Notes under the pieces: generated by a model | What the model saw: only the letters and a program-made list of their open reading frames with translations | What the model was told of the DNA's origin: nothing | Database searches by the model: none | Source of the DNA: Ananas comosus | Lineage: Eukaryota; Streptophyta; Magnoliopsida; Poales; Bromeliaceae | Reading direction: 5' to 3' | DNA: 64,000 nt | NCBI RefSeq assembly: GCF_001540865.1 | Contig: NC_033638.1 | Location: forward strand, 2,984,907-3,048,906 | In this document: positions 1-11,452 of the stretch, one piece after another | How the letters are laid out: the number at the start of each line of letters is the position of its first letter | How positions within the stretch are numbered: position 1 is the stretch's first letter | Translations under genes and position numbers: made by a program

Positions 1-2230
1 CTTCGCCAATATGTCGAAAAGGATCCTTCTCGGTTTATACTAGGTCCCTCGTTTGTGGACGATCCTATTCCTGAATTTTTTTCTTTTTCGACTGAGGGCC
101 TTCCCTTGATGGCTGATGCCATTCACTTTTCCTCTTGGTATGTTTCAAATGCCTCAAAATTGTCTAGGAAAACCCCCGGACTTGGTTGAGTGTTTCAAAC
201 GCCTATCTTGCTTGGTTAGACTGTGTCGAAGCATCCTATGCTGACCTCTGGCGCGAGGTCCGGATTTATGAAGCTATTCAACTCTCAAGGACTCTTCCTA
301 TAGCCGACAATTTTCTTTTGGCTGCGGCTCTCTATTTCTGGTCCCCTGTTTCTAATACCTTCCTTTTTAGAGCGGGACCCTTCACTCCAACTTTTCTTGA
401 TGTGGCGGCGATAGTCGGTCGCCCCTAACGACGTAAATGATTTTGAGGCCTATCTTGATCCAAAGGCTGATCTTGCCTATACCAAATTCATTCGTCGGTT
501 TGCAAGCCAGTATCCTACTCCGGTTACAAGGAAGGAACACACAACCATTCTTCTTTATTGGCTTTGTCACAATCTCGTTCACAGAAGATTAACCGAGATT
601 TTATTCCGATCGCCATTGCCCTAGCCAATGGCGAGAAACTGGCACTAGGTACATATTTCCTTTCTTTCATATATAGAGAAATTTTTGAATCTATTAAACC
701 ATTATCATTGGGGGGGGTGGTGTGGTAATCAGTTCCGGATACGGTGTCTTATGGTTGTTGCAAATGTGTTTATAAATTTATTTTCCCTACTTGTGCCGAA
801 CCCCTTTGGATTTGGATTCGGCTCCCAATTTTGACACCTATGGCTTGGCTCTCGGCTGTCCAGAGCCTTTGACCCCGGATCAACCACTTGATTTCTCCAA
901 GTATTTTAAGATTTTTTACGAAAAGAGCAAGCATCTCTTCATTAGATGGCCTCCATTTGGAGAACGTGTTTCTAGCCCATCTCGGCTTCTTACTCGGTTT
1001 GAGGCCATTCAAGATCAGCCGGCCTTTTCTCACGCCAGTGAAAATTCCAACATGTGGTATTCCGACATGTGGTTTTCCCTACTAGCCGCTAGAAACTTGC
1101 ACGTCGGATTGAAAAATCGCTCCAAATTGACGCCTAGTATAGAAGTGTATTCCCCCCAATACGTAGCGTGTCAGTTCGGATTCGTCCAAGCCCTTCCAGC
1201 CCCCGCCAAATTCTTTATGGCTAACACTGCTCGTGGCAGTCCTCCTACAAAGAGTGTAGCTGAAGCTAATCGGATCTTGGCTATGAGGAATCGTCTTCGA
1301 CGTTTCTTAAAACTTGTGAGCTTTCGGCCAAATCATGCAAGGGCATGGATTTTCGCTTTACTAAAGCCTTGGAAGCTTTTTGTGAACAATATTTTTTTCA
1401 CACTCATGTCCTCTATCTTTCGTAAATTTTTCATACAAAAGGTATGATGTCTTTCAATCAAATCGATTTCGTTTTACAACAAGAGAAGTAGAAATAGACT
1501 TTACTGTTGAAATTCCAGCTGAAGCTTTTACATCGGCTCCTCTGTCGGTATCTGAATCGGCAGATTCATTGGCCATCTCTCTTCAAGACTTGGCCACTTC
1601 GTGCCTGAAATCTAATGAAGAAGAAGACCTCCCTACTACCACTTCAGATGAGACTCAGTAGAAGTTGGATGAGTGTTTAAGACTGTATAGTAGTGGTCTT
1701 CCTATTCTGGCTCGAAATGTAGGGCAATTTGATCGGCTCGGAGCGCTTCTCCTAAATCTCTTGGACCAACCCAATTTTCCTCCTTCAAGTAAATGCTTCG
1801 CGCAGAGACTTTGTTTGTTCGTCTTTGTTCTTTTTTGACTAAGCAACAGACGCTTTCTGCTGAGTATTTGGCCTTAGATCATCATTTTGTATGGGTCGGT
1901 CATTTCAAGACGAAAGTCCCTAAAGTAGCAGCTCCAATCACTGACCTGAATCAGCAAGATATCTCTCTGAAAGACCAAGAATCGGCTCTTCGGCAACGCA
2001 TTATTAATCTAAAAGAACTTGCTACAGCTGAAACAGCCCTAGCCCAGACATCCGAACAGCGTGTCATTGTGCAGGCTCAACTAAAGGCCAAGAAAGATGA
2101 AGGGACGATGCTACATTACCAACTCTCTTAGCTTTACAAGCTCCACCCCATGATGAAGCGTAGAAAGAGAGCAACCAACCTCACCTAATCCAATTTGGAA
2201 GCCGAGTGGAGTCAACTCAAAGACTTGCTA
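1..2230 (+). pseudogene. Plant mobile domain (PMD) gene, antisense to the retrotransposon
   Basis: The plus strand encodes broken pieces of a plant-mobile-domain protein. The piece at 186-428 contains the hallmark region around PFTPTFLDVAAIVGRP. The piece at 791-1447 continues the domain after a possible intron, and 1793-2131 encodes a charged, Glu/Gln/Leu-rich stretch that looks like a coiled coil. Stops and frame changes between them (for example the TAA after GRP at 426) mark it as a pseudogene, cut at the left by the window edge. Such genes lie antisense between integrase and the 3' LTR in Tat/Retand elements, which is where this one sits. The role of the protein in transposition is unknown. 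A host PMD gene is less likely, because the position fits the element exactly. Confidence 0.7.
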
Positions 2231-2319
2231 TCTTGACTTTCTCTCTGTTTCCTATTTCTTAACTCGGCTGTAATATATTTCAAATTTTGTTTGTACTTAT
2301 CTTTAACTTTTCATTCATT

Positions 2320-3497
2320 TTTCCACATAGATGGATAGTACTTTCTTAAATATTTTTTATTAACCGGCTTGTCATTTTCTGACCCACCAATGTCTTTAGG
2401 AAATATGCATTACCCCTTACAACTCTATAAATTTGGAACAGTCCTTCCCAATTTGGAAACCATTTTTCATGCACTCGGTCCTTTCTACCAATTGGAAGCA
2501 TTAACCTTAAGACCAAATCTCCAACAGAGAAAGATTTAGCTTTAACTTTTTTATTATATGCATTACTTATTCGGCTCTAATAAGCTTGTAAATGATCATG
2601 TGCTGACAGCCGAATTTTATCTATTTCATCTAACTTTTCTTTCATTAAATTCTCATATTCTTTTGCTGTTAACTCTTTTTTTCCTTCAACTCTTAAAGAA
2701 AGGACCATAATCTCGGCAGGTACTATAGCTTCATGACCATAAACCAACCGAAACGGTGTAACCCCCGTCGCTATTTTGACAGTGGTTTGGCATGCCCATA
2801 ACACTTCTGAGAGCTTTTTGCTCCACTTTCTTAGGTGTTTTCCAATATAACGTTTCATAAAATTTATGATGACTTTGTTTATTGTCTCGGTCTGCATATT
2901 GGCTTGAGTATAATAAGGTGGAGAATGAAGCAACTTAATCTTCTTCAACTCAACAAACAATGAGAATTGTTCTCCTGTGAACATCATTCTCTGATCGATT
3001 GTAATCATTTCGGGAATTCCGAAACGATGGACGATGGAGTTTTCAGCAAATTCTATGATGTCTTTCTGAGTAACTAGTCTTGTAGGTTTCACTTCTACCT
3101 ATTTGGTAAAGTAATCCACGGCCACTATCAAAAATTGGTGTCCAGCCAAAAAGTTCGGCTAAATTTCTCCAATTAGATTTATGGCCTAGTCTCGAAAAGG
3201 TCAAGGTTTGATAATTGTATGCATTTCAGAAGCTGGAACTCTCTATATAGAGCTATAGAATTGGCAGTCATGGCATTCCCTAGCATATTTTATACAATTT
3301 TCATGCATAGTTGGCAAATAATAATTAGAGTGTTGAATGGTCCATCTTAGTCTCTTCCCAGCTAAATGAGCTCCACCTAAGCCTTCATGGACTTCGCCCA
3401 CGACTAATAAGGCTTCCTCAGGTCCTAGACATTTCAGCAACACTTCTTCGGCTGCCCTCTTATAGAGTTGTCCATTTAGTAGACAATAGCCGAGCAC
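2320..3497 (-). pseudogene. Gypsy integrase (Tat element), degraded
   Basis: Integrase would insert the element's cDNA into the genome. The N-terminal zinc-binding HHCC module is at 3243-3497, with HLAGKRLRW, then H and CHDC spacing. The core at 2577-3092 shows the FGIPEMITIDQ stretch (catalytic Asp region) and LHSPPYYTQANMQTE, ending in the Glu position. A C-terminal module with GDLVLRLMLPIG and NWEGLFQIYRVVRGNAYF runs to about 2320, where a stop replaces the usual ending. Stops and frame breaks between 3093 and 3242 split the protein. It lies directly downstream of RNase H in the normal gypsy order. Confidence 0.85.
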
Positions 3498-3503
3498 TCT
3501 CTT

Positions 3504-4480
3504 TCATAGGTGATAATCGACCCGCTTATTGAGATCGTCAAGGAATTCCATTAAGGGTTTCCTCCAATCCTCTTGTGTTTCTATTGGAGCAATCATCGTC
3601 GGCTCTCGTATATAAACCGATGGTAACAATCTCCTTTCTATTTCGACTTGATTCCTTTTTGGCTCTCTATATCCTGAAGTCGATTGGGCTAAATCACTAG
3701 CTTGTTCATTTTCTTCTCTCGATAAATGTACAAACTCTATTTCTTCGAAATCGCAAAGTAACACTATCGTTTTAGTCAAATAATTCTACAGATTTCGATT
3801 CTTGCATCGGTGTTCTCCGTTTACCTACTTTATCACTAATTGTGAATTACCGATAACTTTCACAGATCGTGCCCGTAACTCTTATAAAATTTCGAGGCCA
3901 ATTATTAAGGCCTCATACTCGGCTTGGTTGTTAGAACAGCCAAAATTTAGTTCGAAAGCGAACTTATAGGTGTAGCCTTTAGGTGACTGTACAACTATTC
4001 CGGCTCATGCGGATTCGACTGTTTTTAATCCATCAAAATAGAGTGTCCAAGGTTGACAACTGATCAAACTTTGTACCGGCTCTTCAATCTCGACACATGG
4101 ATGGTCAGCCAATAAGTCAACTATTACTTGCCCTTTCACTACCTTTGTCGAAACGTAATTAAGAGAAAATTCGGACAACGCTAACATCCATCGTCCAATT
4201 CTTCCTTTTAACACCAGTTTAGATAACATATACTTTACCAGATCGGTCTTGCAAACCACCGAAACTTCTACTGGTAAAATATAGTATCTTAACTTAGTAC
4301 ATGGATGGTATAGCCAAACACAACTTTTGTGTTACCGAATAACATTTTTCGGCATCAAGTAGATGTCGGCTAAGATAGTAAATAGCATGCATGTTCTTCT
4401 TTTTCACTATTTTCCTGAGCCAATAAACATCCAAGATTTTCTTCTGCAGTCGATATATACAATTTCATCAGCTGACCCTA
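3504..4480 (-). pseudogene. RNase H region (gypsy RNase H plus second WTLYFDG RNase H), degraded
   Basis: This domain would degrade RNA in the RNA-DNA hybrid during reverse transcription. The 4005-4259 piece holds the end of the gypsy RNase H (KGQVIVDLLADHP) followed by WTLYFDGLKTVESA. The latter is the start of the additional RNase H that Tat-lineage elements carry, with the first catalytic Asp in YFDG. The 3504-3779 piece continues it (VHLSREENEQASDLAQ). A segment around 4480 reads as EEFIWTEEQQEAF, the connection from reverse transcriptase. Several stops interrupt the frame between 3780 and 4004 and after 4259. Confidence 0.75.
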
Positions 4481-5510
4481 CTAAGGAGGAATAAGGACTG
4501 GGGGATTTGCTAAGTATCTTTTAATATTTTTGAATGCTTCTTGTTGTTCCTCTGTCCAAATAAACTCCTCTTGACTCTTCAGTCGAAGCAATAGAGTGAA
4601 TACTCCTATTCTACCGGCTAAGTTTTATATGAAATGCCACAAATAATTGATTTTTTCTAGCAAGCTTTGCAATTCTTTTTTATTTTTGGAGGGTGGTAAT
4701 TCCATAATGGCCTTTACTTGTTTTTATCTATCTTAATCCCTTTTTTGTGTACTAGAAATCCGAGGAAATTCGCTACTGATACTCCAAAAGCACAATTCAA
4801 GAGATTCATTTTTAAATTATATTTCCTCACTCGCTTGAAAGCAAGTTCTAAGTCTACCCAATGATTGGTTTGTAATTTGGATTTTATAACAATATCATCA
4901 ATGTAAGGTTCTAACATTTTACTGATCAAATCGTGAAAAATGAAATTCATCGCCCTTTGATAAGTGGCTTTGGCATTCTTTAAGTCGAATGGCATCATTA
5001 TCCATTCAAAGGTACCAATAGACCCTGGGCATCTAAAGGCCGTTTTAGCTATATCTTCCTCATCAATAAAGATTTGATTATAGCATGCATGATTATCCAT
5101 AAAGGACAGGATTTCAATAAATCAGGCCTTCAAAAGATTTTTGAATTTAATTTTAATTTGAAGTACAATACTCGGCTCAAACCTACGAGCTGGCTGTTTG
5201 TAAGGCCTATATCCTTTTAATAGGGAACCTATGTTCTACAATTCTCGACTCAATCCAGGCATTTCCTCATAACTCCAGGCGAAGCAATCCTTATATGTTA
5301 ACAACAACTTCGTTAGCTCCTCCTGTTGCTGAGCTGAAAGCCTTGCGCTAACATATGTCGGCCATTTGTCTTCGTCCGATTCTAAATTCACTTTTGTTAA
5401 GGAATCATGAGTCTCCAGCTTTTTCTCACCGACCTTGATCGGCGATTCTTCCATGAACTCGCTTCTGATTTCATAAATTTTAGCACCACTTTTATCAGGC
5501 TCCATTGTAG
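4481..5510 (-). pseudogene. Gypsy reverse transcriptase (Tat element), degraded
   Basis: This is an RNA-dependent DNA polymerase. The piece at 5236-5505 carries the lead-in CFAWSYEEMPGLSREL that precedes the polymerase in plant gypsy elements. The piece at 4714-5100 carries DNHACYNQIFI, the AFRCPGSIGTFEW and MPFDLKNAKATYQR motifs, and the active site YIDDIVIKSK. YIDD replaces the more usual YVDD. The fingers region between 5101 and 5235 has lost its frame. Gene order and motif content leave little doubt about the family. Confidence 0.85.
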
Positions 5511-6600
5511 CCTCTGTTCCCTAAGGTGTATCATTTTTATCTGAATCGGCTCTAGAACTTGAAGTTTCATTAAGCACCTTTTCATTGGCTGACTTGGCCG
5601 ATTTAATGTATGATCTTTCCTCGGCCAACTTGGCCGATCTAATATATGGTATTTTATCTGCCAAGTTGGCCGATTCGATAGAGTAGCCTCAGACTCCTTT
5701 GGTCGGCCCGTCTTATTGAAGCTCACCTAGAGCGTCGGTTCCTGGCTTTTGATGTTCCATTTTAACCAATTCGGTGGCTCTTTTACAGCTATAATGCCTT
5801 TTCGTCCTTTAAGAGCACTAGTTGTACTCCCTCTTCAGTGACCCGTACGAATGAAATCTGATCCGGGTTAGTATCGAGCTAATTGATATGGCCGATTTCC
5901 TCTACATTAATATCTACCATATAAGGTCGTCCCTCGGTCTTAATTTCTTCCACACAATCTTCGATCCATTGGAAAAGCTTTCCATGTAGAGTGGATGGTA
6001 CATACTTGTTTGCATGAATCCAATCATGCCCAAGCAGCAGGTTTTAGTGACTATCTGCATCCACCACGAAGAAAGCTGTTCGAAGGGTTTTAGATTCGAC
6101 CATAAGCTCGGTCGTGAGTACACCTCTTGCCTGTTGACCATTTCCGGTGAAATCGGTCATTATTGTATCGGTATGTTTGAGTTCTTCCTCACTCTTACCT
6201 AATTTTTTGAAAAATGATGTAAGCATGATATTGATCATTGCCCCACCATCGACCATAACTCAGTCTACGTGCCATCCTTCTATCAAGGCCCTTATGTATA
6301 AAGGCCTGACAAACTTGTCTGCAAAGCCGATGGCTTTTCGAAAACCATTGTATCAGCCGCCTTTGTATCTTCAAGTTGAAGTTGAGCCACTGTAAGCTCC
6401 TCTCCATCATAAATCGACTCCTCCAGCTCTATAGATTCTGCCTTGAATGAGTGTGGAAGAGCATACACTATGCTTATATCAGCCGAATTTTCTTCTGCCG
6501 ATTTTTCTTGCACTTTTTGTTTCTTCTCTTCTAATTTTTTTGCTGCCTCGGCTGAAGGATCACTTTTCAGCTGAACCTCCCTCTCCTTGGGAGGCCACTT
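5511..6600 (-). pseudogene. Retroviral-type aspartic protease and linker (Tat element), degraded
   Basis: The protease would cleave the Gag-Pol polyprotein. At 6044-6256 the frame reads MVDGGAMINIM, the DGGA active-site form found in Tat proteases instead of DTGA or DSGA. It is followed about 70 residues later, in a shifted frame, by an LLLGHDWI-like stretch that corresponds to the conserved flap and C-terminal part of the fold. The linker between protease and reverse transcriptase (5511-5880) and the stretch at 6260-6600 are rich in Glu and Ser and have several frame breaks. Confidence 0.7.
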
Positions 6601-8388
6601 GTCTCACTTGATGATCGTCTCTAACGAGGCGATCTTCTCCTCCAAAGCCTTCCAAGTAACTTTCTTTGTCGGTTCACTCGGTGTCGATAGTTCAATTTTG
6701 GATTTTAGCCATGGCACAAGCCTAGAACTGCCCGCTTCATAATCAGTTTTCATAGGCCGAAAAGGTGGCTGTGACTCAAGCCGATTCCAGACATTCGGCA
6801 TCATGCCTTTTGCTTCTTCCCAATGATGTCTTGCCTCGGCTTACATTCTTTGCTGCCGGCCCTTTTGAGTCTTCGTCAGCATCGGCCCATGCCATTTGGC
6901 TGGTGCTTTTGCAGTGTGCCACTGGTCAATTGGCACATTGGCAGGCACCTTGACGGTCTTGAGATGTTCTTTCAGAATCTCTCTTCTCTCCCACAGTCTC
7001 AGCCAAGGTTGAATGCCAAGCTCGTTGACTAATCTTCGGCCCAGGAACTCAATGTCACCCTCGGTCATCCCCTTAACTCTGGTTCGAGTTTTGGCCTGAC
7101 CTGATGATGCCAGTTAGGTCGATATCCTGGGTACTTTTGTTGTTGTCGAAGGGCTTCTCATAGTAACTCTTTCGGCTCATTTTTTCTTTAGTTTGACAAT
7201 TATAGTAATCGTCTAAGACCTTTTGGATCACCAAATCCTTCCTATCATTCCTAGACTCCACTTCTTCTTCGGAGTCATTCGAATCTCCTACCGAACTGTC
7301 ATCCGGATCATTTCCTACTTCAAGACGATCTTCCCACTCTTTAGGGAATGCCATAAACTCCTTCCATTCCCCATACAGTTTCTTCTCTTAAATAATCGCC
7401 TCCCAGTCACAACGAGTCATCTCAGCCTTGCATCGTATGCACAACCGAAAAGATCTCTTGGTTTTGGCAATGTCTTGATCAACCTTTCCCTCAACGATAC
7501 TTTCCCTTCGATATCCACCATGTTAACTTGTGAGGGAAACAAATTTTGATTAACTTCCATATTTTTATTTTCTTGATCGAAAAATACGAGCCGACCTTCA
7601 TTAATGTTTTTTTTTAATTTGCCTTTTGAAAGCGGTACATTCATCAGTTTTGTGACTCCATGAGTTATGCCACTTACAATACTTTATTCTTTTTAATTCT
7701 TCTCCGGAAGGTATTGTTTGACCTTCCTGAAGCTTAATTCTGCCTTCTTTTAACAACTGATCAAAGATCAGATCGGTCTTTGCGACGTCAAAAGAATAAC
7801 TATATGCAGAAACGCGCGCTTTCACTTCGCTAGTTCTAGCTGGCTTCAACAGCGTGCATTTATAAGGTTGTCAGTTTTTAACCTTTCCGCTGCATAAACT
7901 TCAGCCTCATCAGCCGAATCTTTAGTTTCCCTAGAAGTATTCAGCTCATCATGAGCTGAAGATTTCTCAACAAAAGAGATATTTTTCTCTTTCTTCTTAC
8001 TCCAATCCTTGTTTCGGCTCCATTTAGGTAGATCCTCATTATTGCCTTTCCTAAATTGCTCATATTGAGCAACCTAGACACCCAAGTCAAATAGATTTGG
8101 AAAATACTTATCTTCAACATGATCTTTAATTTAAAAATGTAAACCATTGAATGTCATTTTAGCAAATTCCGATTCTGACATTCTAACGAAACAACGACTT
8201 CGTGTCATTTTGAATCGGTTTAAGTATTCCTCTGCCAATTCCCCTGACTTTTGCCAGTATTGGGCTAAATCAGCGACCGATAATTCCGGTTTTAATCAAT
8301 AAAACTGTTTATGAAACTTCCTCTCCAATTCGTCCCAGTCTCGAACAAAATTGGCAAGTATCCGTTTGGTAACAAAATATCTGAAGAA
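6601..8388 (-). pseudogene. Gag C-terminal part with zinc-knuckle-like motif (Tat element)
   Basis: Gag forms the virus-like particle. Reading from 8388 downward, the frame opens with a Gag core WDELERKFHKQFY, then LAEEYLNRFK. Later, at 7601-7849, comes a KYCKWHNSWSHKTDEC motif, a Cys/His zinc-binding signature typical of Tat Gag between the core and the protease. Multiple stops are present, for example after FHKQFY. The first half of the same Gag lies beyond the insertion at 8392-13164. Confidence 0.75.
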
Positions 8389-8460
8389 TAACATTTTTTA
8401 TCCTTATTATTCTTCCAAACAAAATAAAATTTGCCATGGATAATTTATTCTAGTCAAAGC

Positions 8461-8490
8461 GGGTTATTCCAGTTGATCTTGGAATAACCC
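8461..8490. repeat. Perfect short hairpin in the MITE-like flank
   Basis: GGGTTATTCCA and TGGAATAACCC form an 11-bp perfect stem around an 8-base loop. It sits in the non-coding left flank of the insertion that splits gag, and is a typical internal MITE structure rather than a gene terminator. Confidence 0.7.
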
Positions 8491-8819
8491 GTTAATTATA
8501 TTCTCCCCCACCCGTAGAATAAAATTTATCCCTCATGAATTCAAGGGTGGGGCAATAAACAAGTAGTTTTTTTAGCTACTTTTTATGATGCCTCGACCTA
8601 TGCACCCTCTATTTATGACGCCTCGACCCCGCACCCCCACTTTACTCTATCCTCCCATCTGATTTCTATATATAGTGTTTACTAATATATATATTATTAG
8701 TATAAATTTAATTACTATAATCTATATATTCTCTATTAATTTCCGTGTTAGTCATCCACGTGTCATCTTACGCTTAATCCTATTCATACGTGGCTCCGTC
8801 ATGGGTCCCACCTGCTACC

Positions 8820-9110
8820 CCGCCGGTTCGATGACTTCGATCCCGCTACCCCGCCTCTTCGATCCCTGCTACCCCCGCCCCTCTCTTGAGCCCTCGCCGC
8901 CTCGATCTCTGCTACCCCGCCGCTTCGATCTCTGCTACCCCGCCGCTTCGACCCTCTCCGAACCCTCGCCGCTTCGATCCTTGCTACTCCCGCCGGTTCG
9001 ATAACGTCTATTACTCCTTCGTCGCCTCGATTTTATTTTCATGTTGCTTTGATCCCCTCTATCAGTCCCTCTGCCGCTTCGATCCCGTCGATTGGTCCCC
9101 CCTACTGATG
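8820..9110 (+). repeat. Degenerate C-rich direct repeats, unit GCCGCTTCGATC
   Basis: Tandem and scattered copies of a unit resembling CGCCGCTTCGATCTCTGCTA recur across 8820-9110. A diverged second copy of the same block is at 10262-10482, including the shared stretch CCCCTCTATCAGYCCCTCTG. The two blocks precede different captured exons (asparaginase and the unnamed gene), so the block was duplicated within the Helitron-like element. It resembles a 5' untranslated region and has no convincing protein. Confidence 0.65.
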
Positions 9111-9175
9111 AAAAAAATGGATTCTTCCTCTCTCTAATTCTCTCTCTCTCTCTCATATGTTCGTCATGTAGGTGG

Positions 9176-9345
9176 AGGTGGATGCGGCGCTAGGGCAACC
9201 CGTGGTGGTGAGCACGTAGGCGTTCCGGGAGGCGGCGAGGGCGGCATGGCGCGCCGTGGACGGCGGCAGGTCGTCGGCAGTGGACGCCGTGGTCCCCAGA
9301 TGCTCCCCCTGCGAGGAGCTCCGCTACGACGGCACGGGTCAGTAT
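9176..9345 (+). pseudogene. Fragment of a plant L-asparaginase / isoaspartyl peptidase gene
   Basis: Translation gives QPVVVST-stop-AFREAARAAWRAV, then DAVVPRCSPCEELRYDGT. This matches the N-terminal part of plant N-terminal-nucleophile asparaginases, enzymes that release aspartate from asparagine or isoaspartyl peptides. An in-frame TAG replaces the Trp expected after ST. The fragment ends near a donor-like GTCAGTATG. The catalytic Thr region and the rest of the gene are absent. It is the first of several unrelated exon pieces in the Helitron-like body. Confidence 0.65.
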
Positions 9346-9450
9346 GGGTGTGGTAGGGTTTGATTCAATTTTCCCTTAACCCTAATGCTTTGTCTCTTCC
9401 GATTAGTTTAGTTCGTTTTTGTTGTCTCTGCTTCTTGCTTTTGTAATTAC

Positions 9451-9665
9451 ATGTTTCCTAATGATAGCAATCATATCTTATCTCTGTGGAAGGTGGTGCT
9501 AAAAGGTTCAGCTGAGACTCCATTTCTCATAGTCGAAGTAAATTGCCATAGAGATGTTGGTTTCCAGATATATGCCTGTTTCTTACCATTCTTGGAAGCA
9601 TATAATGAGGCTCTTTGTTCAGCTAGCTTGGTTTACAGACCAGATGCAAGCTACAATATCTCCTT
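9451..9665 (+). pseudogene. Unidentified captured fragment
   Basis: An open stretch contains KGSAETPFLIVEV and FQIYACFLPFLEAYNEAL, which looks like real coding sequence. I cannot assign it to a family. The open frame continues past 9665 only by reading the opposite strand of the ELIP fragment, so the full ORF to 9894 is not a gene. Its orientation matches the asparaginase piece upstream. Confidence 0.35.
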
Positions 9666-9667
9666 TT

Positions 9668-9852
9668 TGTCACGCGGGGACGCGACAGAGAGCAGCGTGG
9701 CGGTGAAGAGGAACCACGGCACGCCGCCGTTCGACAGCTGCGCGAAGATGCCGTTGCCCTTTGCCAGCTCGACAGCCACCGCCGACGTGAACCCCACCAT
9801 CGCTAGCCGCCTGTTGATCCGCTCCGGCGCCGGCCCGCTGAATGAATTTGGT
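9668..9852 (-). pseudogene. Early light-induced protein (ELIP) C-terminal fragment
   Basis: The minus strand reads [19 protein letters not shown], then VELAKGN and [18 protein letters not shown]. This is the last chlorophyll-a/b-binding-type transmembrane helix (ERxNxRLAMxGF) and C-terminal tail of plant ELIPs, thylakoid proteins that protect against high light. The first two helices, the transit peptide and the stop are missing. It lies in the opposite orientation to the neighbouring captured fragments. GC content is higher than its surroundings, as expected for a piece of a host coding exon. Confidence 0.7.
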
Positions 9853-9972
9853 GCTCACCTGGAGCGCAGTCAGTATATAATAACTTCTGGTTAATGTTTG
9901 CTTGCTTCCAGAAAAATATGCTATTGTATGTTGTCCATAATAGTTGCTTACTATTCTGAAATTTCTTTCCAG

Positions 9973-10198
9973 ACATTGAAAAATGCTCTATCACCCTATA
10001 AGCTCGGAGGTGGTGGGGGGAGGAAGCGATTTCGATCCAATCGGAAAGAGTGAGAGCGAGGTACTATTCATTCATGTGGAGTTGCTTAGTGACAAGTGCA
10101 CTTCTTTATTCCTTAACAAGGTTATGGTGTACTAACAGATCATGCGATTTTGTCAAAGCTTCATGGACGAGCTGTATAGGTATCTGGGACTTGATCAG
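9973..10198 (+). pseudogene. Fragment of a glutamate dehydrogenase gene, two exons
   Basis: Exon one (9973-10060) reads TLKNALSPYKLGG and then, after a frameshift in a G-run, GSDFDPIGKSESE. Exon two (10139-10198) reads IMRFCQSFMDELYRYLG. Together they match the substrate-binding part of hexameric glutamate dehydrogenases (NADP-type proteins of plants), including the Lys-rich glycine loop region, although the catalytic Lys of KGG is not preserved. The intron at 10061-10138 keeps GT and AG borders, so the fragment was captured as genomic DNA, not as a processed transcript. Confidence 0.7.
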
Positions 10199-10487
10199 TT
10201 AATTAAAGAATCATACCAATTCACTAGCTTTGTTCCAAATAGGTCACTTACTCTTTGAATCTGGATTGTGCCCGCCGCTTTGATCCCTACTACCCCCGCC
10301 TCTTCGATAGTGTCTATTACTCCTTTCGCCGCTTCGATCATGTCGGTTGCTCCCCTAATGCCTGAAAAAATGGGTTTGGTTCATTCTCGCTCCTTCTTCC
10401 TTCGTCGTCTCGGTTTTGTTTTCCTGTTGCTTCGATCCCCTCTATCAGCCCCTCTGTCGCTTCGATCCGGTCGATTGGCCCCAGCAG

Positions 10488-11203
10488 GACGCTGAGAAAA
10501 CTGACATTGATCATTTATGGGAGATAGGACGCAAACCTTCAACAGGTGGATTGTTTGTTTCTGAAGGAGACGCTGTTCTTCTTGCTCATATTGATGGTAC
10601 CTGTTCTTACTATGACATTACAAATTGTGAGGTACTTAATTCTTCTAAACTTTGTCAACAGTGTTGAGCCACACCTTTTTTTGGCTGTTCTTACTATGAT
10701 ATTGCAAATTGTGAGGTACGTAATTCTTCTAAATTTTCTCAACAGTTTTGAGCCACACCTTTTTTTGGCTGTTTTTTATCTTCTGAACATATGGATTTCT
10801 TTTCTCTTAAAAGTTGGATATTTTGAGATGGACACATGAACTTAAATAATTTTGGTGGCAATTTCAAAACGTGATATAGTTCATATAGTCCCTCTTCACT
10901 TTCATCTGTAGCCTATTTGCCTCCATCATGCTGCACATCACATAGGCACATTGTGAAACATAGGTTGGAACATTTTAGTTATTGACCAATCTCATATTTT
11001 GTAATTTCAGATTAAGACTAAATATAAGCCGCCAGGTGGAGTGTCACCCAACTTATGGGGTGATTGTTGGCTAATTCGTTCCCCTGGTGCAGATGGATGC
11101 TGTGGGAGATATGGGTTTGCAGCTTCAGCTGGAAGCATTTTGAACTCCGAATTTTGTTCATGGGATTTTTTATCAAAGAGACGTTACAACATTCCACATT
11201 GAT
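10488..11203 (+). pseudogene. Fragment of an uncharacterised plant gene, two exons
   Basis: Exon one (10488-10631) encodes HLWEIGRKPSTGGLFVSEGD and SYYDITNCE. Exon two (11011 to about 11203) encodes KYKPPGGVSPNLWGDCWLIR and GRYGFAASAGSI and stays open. An AG acceptor precedes each exon and a GT donor follows the first. I recognise this as a conserved plant protein type with WD-repeat-like strands but cannot name it with confidence. It shows the conserved-exon pattern of a captured gene. Confidence 0.5.
10601..10768 (+). repeat. 84-bp tandem duplication across an exon-intron border
   Basis: The segment 10601-10684 (CTGTTCTTACTATGACATTA onward) is repeated at 10685-10768 with few changes. It spans the last codons of the captured exon, its GT donor and the start of the intron. 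The second copy therefore recreates a partial exon and a second donor. Confidence 0.85.
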
Positions 11204-11452
11204 TTAGAAACACCTAATTCCTGTCCACAATCAAAACTGTTACAACTTCTTTATATAACCGGTTAAATAAACCCACTTGGGAAGGATCGTTCCAATAAAA
11301 TTGCCAAAGCGATTGGGAAAGCTGCAGATAATGCTCGCCAAGCAAAATCCAAAAAGGTATATTTGCTGCTTCATTTTGTGTTTCATTGTTATTGCATCGA
11401 AGACATTTTGACTTCAAGGACCAAATTGGAACTCTTAAGGATGAAATGAAAC

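Noticed and set aside
8820..9110. C-rich tandem block as a CRISPR-like or satellite array
   Set aside because: The units are degenerate, without unique spacers, few in number and within a captured leader.
9451..9894. A 147-codon plus-strand open frame
   Set aside because: Its second half is the opposite strand of the ELIP fragment, so it cannot be one protein.
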